DNA of 64,000 bases from Pseudomonas graminis (GTDB lineage Bacteria > Pseudomonadota > Gammaproteobacteria > Pseudomonadales > Pseudomonadaceae), in the NCBI RefSeq assembly GCF_900111735.1, contig NZ_FOHW01000002.1, positions 240,781 through 304,780 on the forward strand. The letters run 5' to 3'. How positions within the stretch are numbered: position 1 is the first letter of the stretch; every line of letters begins with the position of its first letter. The translations under genes and the position numbers were made by a program. A model generated the notes under the pieces. The model searched no databases and was not told the DNA's origin. It worked only from the letters and a program-made list of their open reading frames with translations. Below, piece by piece: positions 54,943-62,639 of this stretch.

Positions 54943-56994
54943 CTAGAGCGCCTCGCTGTGAGTGCGCCGTGCCTGCTTCAGGTACACCAGCAGCTCCCGC
55001 GCCGGCAGCGGCTTGCTGTAGAAATAGCCCTGACCCTCGTGGCAACCCTCGGAAATGATGTACGCCTCTTGCTCGGCGGTCTCCACACCCTCGGCAATCA
55101 CCTGCATGCCCAGGCTTTTGCCAAGCTGGATGATGGCGCGCACGATCGTCGCGTCGTCATCGTCGTCGAGCAAATCCTGCACGAAGCTCTTGTCGATCTT
55201 GATCTTGTCCAGCGGCAGGCTTTTCAGATAGCTCAGCGATGAATAACCGGTGCCGAAGTCATCGATGGCGATCAGCGCCCCGGAGCGGCGCAGGCTCAGC
55301 AAGTGCTGCGCGGCGGTGGTGATGTCTTCCATCAGGCCGGTTTCCGTGACTTCCAGCTCCAGGCTACGGGGCGGCAGGCGGTAGATCTGCAGCAGGTTGT
55401 TCACCACCCGCGGCAGTTCGGCGTGGTGCAGCTGCACGGTGGACAGGTTCACCGCCATGCGCAGGTCGCTGAAGCCCTGATCGTGCCATTCGCGCAGCTG
55501 TTTGCAGGCCTGATCCAGCACCCACTCGCCGATGGCGATGATAGTGCCGTTCTGCTCGGCCAGCGGGATGAACAGGTCAGGCGGCACGAAGCCATGTTCC
55601 GGATGAATCCAGCGGATCAATGCTTCGACGCCGACCACACTGTGATCCCGATAACTGATCTGCGGCTGATAGACCAGATGAAACTGCTCGCGGGCCATGG
55701 CTTCGCGCAGGTCCTTCTCCAGCTCGCGACGACGGCGCATCTCGCTGTCGACGCTGGCGATATAAAACTGGTAGCGATTGCGCGAGCGGGTCTTTGCCAG
55801 CGTCATGGTCTGTTCGGCTTTCTGCAGCAGCTTCTCGGTGCTGTCGCCATCTTCGGGGAACAGCGTGATGCCGATGGTGGCGCGCAGGCGAATCTCCTGC
55901 TGATCGACGGCGAAGGGCGCTTCCAGGTCGTCGAGAATGTTCTGCGCCAGCTCGGCGGCTTCATAAGGCTGTTCGATATCGGCCTGAACCAGCGCGAACT
56001 GGTCGCCGCCCAGACGGGCGAGGGCGCCGAGGCGGCCGCTGTGGCTGCGCAATCGATCGGCGAGGGCCAGCAGCAACTGATCGCCAGCCTGATAACTGAA
56101 TTGTTCGTTGATGCCTTTGAAGTCATCCAGACCGACGCACAACACTGCGACGCGGTGCTGCGCTTTTCCGGAATCGACGAGGATTTTGTCCAGTTGCTTC
56201 TGCAGTTGCAGCCGGTTGGGCAGCCCGGTGAGGAAGTCGTATTGGGCCATCCGCAACAGGCTCGATTCAGCCTCGTGACGCAGCGTGGTGTTGCGCTCGA
56301 TGGAGGCCAGCAGTTGGTTGGCGGTGTTGACCCAGACCCCCAGCTCGTTTTTTTCGTGGCCTTTGAGCAGAGGCAATTGGTGTTCGCTGGGGCGGTCGGG
56401 GTTGATGGTGGTCAGGTGCTCGATGATTCTCGACAGCGGTTTGGTCAGCAGCCAGTGATAAACCAGGTACAGCACCACACCCAATGCCAGCGCGCGCAAC
56501 ACGCCGGAGATGAAGATGATCATCGAGTTGGTGAGGAAGGTTTCGCCGTAGGTGGCAGTGTCCAGTGTGATGCGCAGGTCGCCGTAGTATTCGCTGTACG
56601 GGCTGCGGCCGACCAGTTGCGTAGTAAAGCTGCGTTCCTGGCCAAGGATCAGATCGGTCAGCCAGCGGGTGGGGGTGACATCGAGCTCGCGGGATTTCTC
56701 GGCGAGCACCGTCTCGTTGGGGTGACCGATGGACGCCTGCCGCACGGCTTTATCCTGAAACAACCCTTCGATGACCTGCATGCCCATTTCCCGGTCCAGG
56801 CTGTAAACGGCCTGCGTCGACGGGTCGCGAAACATGTCGAGGATACGCTCGGCATCCGAGGCAACGGCCTGGCGGGTTTTGTACGCGTCGTAGACGATCT
56901 GTGCACAACTGAGCACGACTCCCACGATCAGCGCTGAAAGCAGCACAACGCGAAGCAGCTTCACCGACAAGCTGTGTTTGAGTTCCAGCTTCAA
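54943..56994 (-). CDS. bifA: Cyclic-di-GMP phosphodiesterase BifA (degenerate GGDEF + EAL)
   Basis: This 683-residue membrane protein has two transmembrane helices (about 12-34 and 158-180), then HAMP-like, GGDEF and EAL domains. The GGDEF site is G329-G-D-Q-F, so cyclase activity is unlikely. The EAL site (E457-A-L), DDFGTGYSS, DKIKIDKSFV and AEGVET are intact, giving phosphodiesterase activity. BifA inversely controls biofilm and swarming in P. aeruginosa and is adjacent to sodB there too. The start codon is TTG at 56994, with GGA upstream and no in-frame ATG nearby. Confidence 0.93.
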   Translation of the reverse strand: MKLELKHSLSVKLLRVVLLSALIVGVVLSCAQIVYDAYKTRQAVASDAERILDMFRDPSTQAVYSLDREMGMQVIEGLFQDKAVRQASIGHPNETVLAEKSRELDVTPTRWLTDLILGQERSFTTQLVGRSPYSEYYGDLRITLDTATYGETFLTNSMIIFISGVLRALALGVVLYLVYHWLLTKPLSRIIEHLTTINPDRPSEHQLPLLKGHEKNELGVWVNTANQLLASIERNTTLRHEAESSLLRMAQYDFLTGLPNRLQLQKQLDKILVDSGKAQHRVAVLCVGLDDFKGINEQFSYQAGDQLLLALADRLRSHSGRLGALARLGGDQFALVQADIEQPYEAAELAQNILDDLEAPFAVDQQEIRLRATIGITLFPEDGDSTEKLLQKAEQTMTLAKTRSRNRYQFYIASVDSEMRRRRELEKDLREAMAREQFHLVYQPQISYRDHSVVGVEALIRWIHPEHGFVPPDLFIPLAEQNGTIIAIGEWVLDQACKQLREWHDQGFSDLRMAVNLSTVQLHHAELPRVVNNLLQIYRLPPRSLELEVTETGLMEDITTAAQHLLSLRRSGALIAIDDFGTGYSSLSYLKSLPLDKIKIDKSFVQDLLDDDDDATIVRAIIQLGKSLGMQVIAEGVETAEQEAYIISEGCHEGQGYFYSKPLPARELLVYLKQARRTHSEAL

Positions 56995-57252
56995 ATGGCC
57001 ATTCCTTCATCCATGCTGATAGCAGCCTGAATGCGTGCAAGCACTGGCAATGCAGGCATTCAGATCAGACGCTTCTCGCTTGCGCGCGATTCCATCAATC
57101 GGGAAAACAGTTAACAGGCAGACCACTCTGGCTATCCGCACTGTGTCGGTCGTACGCGGGGAAAACTTGAGCCCAGTCGTTTGAATCAGCACGGAATTTG
57201 ATATTAGTCCGCTATCGCTTCCAGACAATACATAAACGACAAACAGAAGGCG

Positions 57253-57284
57253 AAAAAAAACCCGGACGTGCCGGGCTTTTTTTT
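57253..57284. terminator. Bidirectional terminator between sodB and bifA
   Basis: CCCGGACGTGCCGGG has a run of eight A residues on its left and eight T residues on its right. The stem is short (CCCGG/CCGGG) but flanked on both sides. For sodB (minus strand) it reads GCCCGGCACGTCCGGG followed by T residues. Confidence 0.85.
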
Positions 57285-57304
57285 ATCGAGCATTCAAGCA
57301 TTCG

Positions 57305-57901
57305 TCAGGCGGTGAAGCTTTTGCCTTCGAACTGCTCGGCAACGAACTTCCAGTTGACCAGGTTCCAGAACGCCTCGACGTACTTTGGACGCAGGTTACG
57401 GTAGTCGATGTAGTAAGCGTGTTCCCAGACATCGCAGGTCAGCAGCGGGGTGTCGCCGCTGGTGATTGGGTTGCCGGCGCCGATGGTGCTGGCCAGTGCC
57501 AGGGAGCCGTCGGCTTTCTTCACCAGCCAGCCCCAGCCGGAGCCGAAGGTGCCGATGGAAGTCTTGCTGAATTCTTCCTTGAACTTGTCGAAGGAGCCGA
57601 AAGCAGCGTTGATCGCGTCAGCCAGAGCGCCAGTCGGTTGGCCGCCGGCGTTTGGCGCCAGGCAGTTCCAGTAGAACGTGTGGTTCCAGACTTGAGCGGC
57701 GTTGTTGAAGATACCGCCCGAAGAGGTCTTGACGATTTCTTCCAGAGTCTTGCCTTCGAACTCGGTGCCTGGCACCAGGTTGTTCAGGTTCACGACATAG
57801 GTGTTGTGGTGCTTGTCGTGGTGGTATTCCAGAGTTTCCTTGGAGATGTGCGGTGCCAGAGCATCATGTGCGTACGGCAGCGGAGGCAATTCAAAAGCCA
57901 T
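57305..57901 (-). CDS. sodB: Superoxide dismutase (Fe)
   Basis: This 198-residue enzyme converts superoxide to hydrogen peroxide and oxygen. Metal-ligand segments are visible: [10 protein letters not shown] (first His), [12 protein letters not shown] (second His) and [13 protein letters not shown] (Asp and His). The iron-type signature with Q in [15 protein letters not shown] context and the normal FeSOD length are present. The ATG at 57901 starts [19 protein letters not shown], with AGGAGA upstream. It is the last core gene before the unusual cassette. Confidence 0.96.
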   Translation of the reverse strand: MAFELPPLPYAHDALAPHISKETLEYHHDKHHNTYVVNLNNLVPGTEFEGKTLEEIVKTSSGGIFNNAAQVWNHTFYWNCLAPNAGGQPTGALADAINAAFGSFDKFKEEFSKTSIGTFGSGWGWLVKKADGSLALASTIGAGNPITSGDTPLLTCDVWEHAYYIDYRNLRPKYVEAFWNLVNWKFVAEQFEGKSFTA

Positions 57902-58269
57902 GGTAATTCTCCTAATCAGGTCAGTTGCGGTTTGCGCAAGGCCGATCACGGGCGGCCAGACAGAACTTACGCTGGCGAGTTTGTACTCTTTGCAGCGCAG
58001 GGGCTGGATCATAGCACCGGCCCCTGACCTTAACCACGCAACAACTGTAGGGGATAGAGGTTCCAGAGCGTTGCGCTGAAATGACCGAATTCGGGCTGGG
58101 GGGCTGCTCACTGGCCACACGGTCGCGACAGGGCAACCCTTCCTGGCACTCATCGATGTCTGCTAAAAAGCTTGACCGGCCAAGGGACAAGGCCGTTTTC
58201 CCCGGTTCTACCGTTTCGCCTGGTGGGCAAGGGGCGCAGCGCGATTGATCGTACCTCGCTGGTCGATGA
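57902..58269. other. Intergenic gap between the cassette and sodB
   Basis: This 368-base stretch holds the sodB promoter region. At 58163-58196 there is a weak hairpin (ACCGGCC/GGCCGTT) followed, on the minus strand, by TTTTTAGC, which could end the cassette transcript. No gene, tRNA, integrase site or long repeat was recognised. Confidence 0.4.
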
Positions 58270-59493
58270 TCAATGTGAGGACCCCGCTTCTGTATCTCCG
58301 AGGACTGGACCTTCAGGGATTCCCCATTTGTTGAACGCATAGCCCAACGCAGTGGCAATGACGATGAAAATCGAAAGGCTTTCCAGAGGGGGCAATGGCG
58401 CATTGGAAAGGATCACGCTGACCGAGCCCGCGGTCACAAACATGATGGTGCCGCCTGCAGCAGACGAAGCGCCCGCTTTTTCGCTGAACATCTCCATTGC
58501 CCGCGAGGCAGCTGCTGGCCTGACCAGGGTGGTGCCAATCGTGCAGATAATCATTGGTACGGCAACTGTGGCAATCGAAAGCTGAAATTGAATCATGCTG
58601 ACCATGATCACTCCGGATAGCCCCGAGATGGCGAGCCCTATCTTTATTTGCGCATCGACGGCCAGCGTCTTGGACAGCCGTGTAGCGACCAATCCCCCCA
58701 CCACATACGCGGCTCCATAAAGTAGCAGCACAAGTGAGTAGGCAAGGGACGATACCTGCAGTGTTTCCAGAAAAATGATAGGGGAGACAGCGATAAAGCC
58801 GAAGTGGCAAGAGAATGCCATCGCAGACGTTAACCAGGAACATACAAACGGCCTGAAGGTAACAATGTCGGCGTAGCGCTTCACAAGACTCAGTTTTTGG
58901 GTTTGGGCGGATAACGGCTGATCCTGCAAGTTGGGGAAATAAAACACGATCTGGACAAGAAGAATGAGCGCCAGGATTGCAAATAAGTAAAAACTTCCCT
59001 GCCAGTCCAGCGCATATTGCAGGTATGTCCCGAGCAAAGGTGAGAAAGAGATGCAGATGCCGCTCAAGGAAAGCAGGTAGATGCGAACTCTTTGGCGGTC
59101 TTCGACGGTGAATACATCCTGGACGATGGCCTGAGCCAAGACAAAGCATCCGCATCCTGCGCCTTGTATCACCCGAGCTGCGGCGAATGCGGTGTGAGTG
59201 TTTGAAAGAAGGCACCCCATAACACCAATCAGTGATACCACAAGCCCGATTTTCAGCATGATGGGTCGCCCATATTTATCCGACAGGGGGCCGATCAAGA
59301 TTTGTGAAATCGAAAAACCCACTGCGAACATCGCCACATAAAGCGTGACCTCATTGATTTTCACTTCAAAGGCATTCGCCAGTGCAGGGTAGGAAGGGAG
59401 CATGACATCAAGTGGAAACATGCCTAGCACAACCATTAAGGAAAGCAAAAGCACTGCAGATTTTTTTGAGGAAGGCCTGGCCGTATCATTCAT
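58270..59493 (-). CDS. MFS drug-resistance transporter, Bcr/CflA (DHA1) type
   Basis: This 407-residue inner-membrane antiporter has 12 predicted helices. The first is VLLLSLMVVLGMFPLDVMLPSYPAL. Motif A is GPLSDKYGRPIML between helices 2 and 3, and the motif-C-like stretch is RVIQGAGCGCFVLAQAIVQDVF. Family members export drugs, cysteine or peptide-like natural products. It lies 22 bases after the AurF-like gene on the same strand, so it probably exports, and gives self-resistance to, the cassette product. G+C is lower than in flanking core genes. Confidence 0.88.
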   Translation of the reverse strand: MNDTARPSSKKSAVLLLSLMVVLGMFPLDVMLPSYPALANAFEVKINEVTLYVAMFAVGFSISQILIGPLSDKYGRPIMLKIGLVVSLIGVMGCLLSNTHTAFAAARVIQGAGCGCFVLAQAIVQDVFTVEDRQRVRIYLLSLSGICISFSPLLGTYLQYALDWQGSFYLFAILALILLVQIVFYFPNLQDQPLSAQTQKLSLVKRYADIVTFRPFVCSWLTSAMAFSCHFGFIAVSPIIFLETLQVSSLAYSLVLLLYGAAYVVGGLVATRLSKTLAVDAQIKIGLAISGLSGVIMVSMIQFQLSIATVAVPMIICTIGTTLVRPAAASRAMEMFSEKAGASSAAGGTIMFVTAGSVSVILSNAPLPPLESLSIFIVIATALGYAFNKWGIPEGPVLGDTEAGSSH

Positions 59494-59515
59494 GGTCTAC
59501 TCAACTGTTGTCTGA

Positions 59516-60475
59516 TTAGAGAAGTCCTGCCTCAACGAAACGCTCTACATTTAGGGGGTCTTTAAAGAAGCCGCTGCGCTTCATGGCCGTTATCGTCGCG
59601 GTGCAGCCCGCCTTCGCTCTGGCGCGATGTGGGAAAACGCCTTGTTGTCGCTCATGGATAATTTCCGCGCTGGAATCATCTATGCCCACGCACCTAAGGC
59701 TTTCGTACAGCCATGTTTTATGCAGTCTAAAAAACTCGTAGATGGCGTGGATGATAAAGGTTGAAATGAAAGTTTGCTGAGCCTTTGAAGCACGTTGCCA
59801 GATGATGCTAAAGAGGTTGGAAAAATAGAGAGAGTGTTTTAACTCATCCTCTAGGTGGTCGCGAAGCATCAGGTAGACGGGGGTGTAGATAGTTGCCTTG
59901 GAAATTTTGAGGAATTCTTTGGTGATAACAGTCTCTGAGACGAATCCTATAACGAACCACGCTAGTTCAGCGTGAACCGGATCAACTGCATCCGCCAGTG
60001 CTCGAATATTTTGAACTCGCTCGGACGTGATCTCGCGGTTATTGATACCGTAAATAGCGCTCACTTGATTAGCCACGGCTGCTGACATCACGGCATGGTA
60101 GGCTTCATCTGCATACAACTTCAGCCCTGTGAGCTTGAGCGGTGCAGATAAACCAAAATCGACTCGATCATGGGCGATCGTGACGATCGAGCGATTGACA
60201 ATCCTAGTCTCGAGTTCAGTTGTATAGTCCAGGAACATCACCAGATACCGTGCCAGCAACTCCTGTCTGACGTCTTCTCCTCGTGAGTGGACCGCGTCGT
60301 CAGCCAGCCAAGGAAGGGCCGTTGACACGAACCAGTCCTCGTGTTGTTCTCCCTCCCGAGTCCAGCCTGAAAGGTCGTAGGCATAAGGTTGCGTGCGTAC
60401 TGTAGACGCTTCGTCCCAGTCTCCAAAGACCATCAGTGCGTCGCGTTCGGTCTGAGCACATTTGTCAATAATCAT
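59516..60475 (-). CDS. AurF-like diiron N-oxygenase
   Basis: This 319-residue protein fits the p-aminobenzoate N-oxygenase AurF family. All seven iron ligands of AurF (E101, E136, H139, E196, H223, E227, H230) have counterparts at E89, E124, H127, E181, H207, E211 and H214. The spacings are the same or within one residue: DEAYH supplies E124/H127, and HLEDELKH supplies H207/E211/H214. Such enzymes oxidise amines to hydroxylamines, nitroso or nitro groups. The ATG at 60475 overlaps the SagB-type gene by 11 bases, with GGGAGAG upstream. The substrate is unknown; the residual helical tail is family-like. Confidence 0.85.
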   Translation of the reverse strand: MIIDKCAQTERDALMVFGDWDEASTVRTQPYAYDLSGWTREGEQHEDWFVSTALPWLADDAVHSRGEDVRQELLARYLVMFLDYTTELETRIVNRSIVTIAHDRVDFGLSAPLKLTGLKLYADEAYHAVMSAAVANQVSAIYGINNREITSERVQNIRALADAVDPVHAELAWFVIGFVSETVITKEFLKISKATIYTPVYLMLRDHLEDELKHSLYFSNLFSIIWQRASKAQQTFISTFIIHAIYEFFRLHKTWLYESLRCVGIDDSSAEIIHERQQGVFPHRARAKAGCTATITAMKRSGFFKDPLNVERFVEAGLL

Positions 60476-61562
60476 TGTGTACTCTCCCGTTGGCGTGCAG
60501 TTCTTCCAAGGCCGCCGGCATATCCCGGCCTGTGCTGACGCCGGCACCGACAAACAGAAGGGGGGCTGACCGGTTGAGATGATCTATGACTGGCTCCAGA
60601 CAGGATTCATCAATCGCTGCAGAGATCCACGTGCCGAGGCCCAGCGAGGTTGAGATGAGCTGTACTGTTTGGGATAGATGACCTGCATCAAGTAGCGCTA
60701 CGCGGTAGGCTCTTGAATGAGGATACTTCCACCAAAGGCGGTCGAACTGGCAGGTTAGGAAGATCCCGAAAGGGATGTCCTCTGCGAAAAACTGTCCGTT
60801 GAGTGCTTTGCCTAGGCTGAACTCACGGTCACTGCTGATTAATTCTAACTGGTGGCGCGCAGGGTTGTAATAATAGAAACCTGCAGGGATCTGTGAGACG
60901 TTCCTGATGTAGACATATCCGTCTATCGAATTGAGCCCTCCACCTGAGGGGCTGCTTCTTCGATGTCGCAGCCCCTCGGGGCACAACTCACTAATATCGC
61001 CAGCTCGTGAAGGTAGATAAGCAAGGGAAAAATAGAGTATCGACTCAAGTTGTTTTTTTGTGACCGCCTGGGGCAAGAACTCTCTCACGCTACGCCGTGT
61101 GAGTAATGCATGCTGCAGGTCATGTGTCTCATCAGTAGCAGGGACATCCAGCTGAATGCTGTTTATTATTTTTCTGCTTTGAACTTCATGCCTTAGTTTT
61201 GGAATGGGCACGTCGACTGTGTTTTCGCATGCGGCCTGGTACGCGATCGCCCACTCCTGAGTGTTGGTCGGTTGTTCTGTGTAGTCGATATGACTCGTTC
61301 CAAAATGGAAAATTCTGGAAAGGTCATCCCACCCCCAATCAACCACTGGAAATGAATGCTCCGCCAATAGGCCCGTCGCTAGTAGATCTTGATCGATTGC
61401 ATGGTCCCTGTCGGGATTTTCATGGGCGTTTTGACTAAGGTGCAATAACCGTGAAAGGTACGCTTGGGTAATGGAATATTGCTTATGTGCAGCGTAGTCC
61501 CATAGCACCAGTTGGTTGTTCTTGATTAGGAAAAAAATATTTGAGCTGATATAGGACGGCAC
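60465..61562 (-). CDS. SagB-type flavin oxidoreductase with RRE-like N-terminus
   Basis: This 365-residue protein has a C-terminal FMN-dependent nitroreductase domain of the SagB/ThcOx type. RRSVREF is at 156-162, RRSSPSGGGLNSIDGYVYIRNV at 201-222, GFYYYNPARHQLELI at 228-242, YRVALLDAGHLSQT at 286-299 and SLGLGTW at 306-312. Residues 1-70 (IFFLIKNNQLVLWDYAAHKQYSITQAYLSRLL) look like the small winged-helix RRE or PqqD-type region that binds precursor peptides. In TOMM pathways SagB aromatises azolines; no YcaO partner is present here. The GTG start at 61562 has GGAAGAG upstream. Confidence 0.82.
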   Translation of the reverse strand: MPSYISSNIFFLIKNNQLVLWDYAAHKQYSITQAYLSRLLHLSQNAHENPDRDHAIDQDLLATGLLAEHSFPVVDWGWDDLSRIFHFGTSHIDYTEQPTNTQEWAIAYQAACENTVDVPIPKLRHEVQSRKIINSIQLDVPATDETHDLQHALLTRRSVREFLPQAVTKKQLESILYFSLAYLPSRAGDISELCPEGLRHRRSSPSGGGLNSIDGYVYIRNVSQIPAGFYYYNPARHQLELISSDREFSLGKALNGQFFAEDIPFGIFLTCQFDRLWWKYPHSRAYRVALLDAGHLSQTVQLISTSLGLGTWISAAIDESCLEPVIDHLNRSAPLLFVGAGVSTGRDMPAALEELHANGRVHNDY

Positions 61563-61590
61563 TGTTCTCTTCCATGAGGCGCTCTACGAT

Positions 61591-61618
61591 AAAAAGCCCG
61601 GAAGAATTACTTCCGGGC
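61591..61618 (-). terminator. Terminator/attenuator between the peptide gene and the enzyme genes
   Basis: On the minus strand, GCCCGGAAG-TAATT-CTTCCGGGC is a perfect 9-bp stem followed by five T residues. It starts eight bases after the stop codon of the 26-residue peptide and ends 29 bases before the oxidoreductase start. Partial read-through would give much peptide mRNA and less enzyme mRNA, as in many peptide-derived pathways. Transcriptional attenuation is the alternative. Confidence 0.92.
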
Positions 61619-61625
61619 CCGCATG

Positions 61626-61706
61626 TCACTTGCTTGCAGTTTTCACTGGGCCGGCAAGTTGAGTCCAATTTGCCAAAGCTTTAGATTCAAGATTGATAGC
61701 AATCAT
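61626..61706 (-). CDS. 26-residue candidate precursor peptide
   Basis: This short gene begins MIAINLESKALANW and ends AGPVKTASK. It has no cysteine, histidine or tyrosine, one tryptophan (W14), two threonines, two serines, three lysines and one glutamate. AAGGAGAG sits five to six bases before the ATG, the best ribosome binding site of the cassette. A consensus promoter element precedes it and a terminator follows at once. The size is close to PqqA (about 23 residues), but the PqqA E-x-x-x-Y pair is absent. I do not recognise the peptide. It could also be a regulatory leader peptide. Confidence 0.7.
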   Translation of the reverse strand: MIAINLESKALANWTQLAGPVKTASK

Positions 61707-61731
61707 GGTGCTCTCCTTATGCAATTGACAT

Positions 61732-61781
61732 GCCGAACCATTCGGCGGGACTAGATTTAAATATATTTCTGAGTGTGTCAA
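61732..61781 (-). promoter_or_regulatory. Promoter and leader hairpin of the peptide cassette
   Basis: On the minus strand there is a perfect -35 box TTGACA (61776-61781). The best -10 candidate is TTAAAT (61755-61760), 15 bases downstream, in an AT-rich stretch. GCCGAA-TGG-TTCGGC (61732-61746) is a perfect 6-bp inverted repeat located 26-40 bases before the peptide ATG, in the presumed leader or at an operator. Confidence 0.6.
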
Positions 61782-62000
61782 CAACGTAATGAAAAAATGT
61801 AAGCTCATATTTTGGTGCGTTGCTAATAGGGAGTGCACGCTTGAGGTGCTTAGGCTTCATGGCAGTCATAAATGTTTGTGGGTATTAAATATTTTTGTGC
61901 GCCAGATGAGTGCGGACGTTGTTATAAGGAACTCTCTCGCTACAGAAATCTACGGCCGCATTGTCAGGCAGCGGCTGTATGCTCTTGGCGAGGCGCATAT

Positions 62001-62603
62001 TTACGCCGTTCTGATCAATTGCACCGCCACGCTGAACATCATCACCGCGACCATCAGGTCCAGCAGGCGCCAAGTCGTTGGGCGTGCCAGCCACGGGGCC
62101 AGCCAGGCGGCGCCAATCGCCAACGTGGAAAACCACACGACTGATGCGCTCGCCGCTCCGGCCACATAGGCGCCGGGCACCGCTTGCTGCGCGCCGAGGG
62201 AGCCGATCAGCAGGACCGTATCGAGATAAACGTGCGGGTTCAGCAAGGTCACCGCCAGGGCGGTCAGCAATACCGCGCGGCGTGAGCGCTGGCCGTCAGT
62301 GTCGCCCTCTGCGAGGCTCTGCGGCGATAGCGCGCGGCGCAAGGCCATGGCGCCGTACCACAGCAGAAACACCACGCCGCCCCAGCGTGCCACCGCCAGC
62401 AGCGTCGGGTTGTTGGCCAGCACATTGGCCAGCCCGAAAACGCCGGCGGCCACCAGTACGGCATCGCACACGATGCACAGCAGGGCCACGGAAAGGTGGT
62501 GTTCGCGACGCAGACTTTGCGCCAGCACGTAGGCGTTCTGGGTGCCGATGGCCATGATCAGCCCGAGAGAAACCAGCAGGCCGTTGAGGTAACTTTGCCA
62601 CAT
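62001..62603 (-). CDS. argO: LysE/ArgO family amino-acid exporter
   Basis: This 200-residue inner-membrane protein has six hydrophobic segments. The N-terminal signature NGLLVSLGLIMAIGTQNAYVLAQSLRREH is typical of the LysE/ArgO family. NPHVYLDTVLLIGSLGAQ is the second conserved block. It exports arginine or lysine analogues. ArgP, encoded divergently at 63148, activates argO in E. coli. In P. aeruginosa this gene directly follows sodB; here the cassette separates them. Confidence 0.92.
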   Translation of the reverse strand: MWQSYLNGLLVSLGLIMAIGTQNAYVLAQSLRREHHLSVALLCIVCDAVLVAAGVFGLANVLANNPTLLAVARWGGVVFLLWYGAMALRRALSPQSLAEGDTDGQRSRRAVLLTALAVTLLNPHVYLDTVLLIGSLGAQQAVPGAYVAGAASASVVWFSTLAIGAAWLAPWLARPTTWRLLDLMVAVMMFSVAVQLIRTA

Positions 62604-62639
62604 GATGCCGAGCCTCGATCAGTTCAGAAATGGGAGCGA

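Noticed and set aside
60465..61562. Classic TOMM (thiazole/oxazole peptide) cluster because of the SagB-type gene
   Set aside because: No YcaO cyclodehydratase or SagC-like protein lies nearby, and the peptide has no cysteine.
61626..61706. Peptide gene as pqqA
   Set aside because: The size is similar, but the E-x-x-x-Y cross-linking pair is absent and no pqqB-E genes are present.
61626..61838. A longer, 70-codon version of the peptide gene starting further upstream
   Set aside because: The extension would run through the -35/-10 region and the leader hairpin and has no ribosome binding site. The internal ATG at 61706 has an excellent one.
61789..62169. A plus-strand frame of 126 codons over the cassette promoter and the end of argO
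   Set aside because: Its second half is the complement of argO coding sequence, the first half lies in AT-rich promoter DNA, and no family match is visible.
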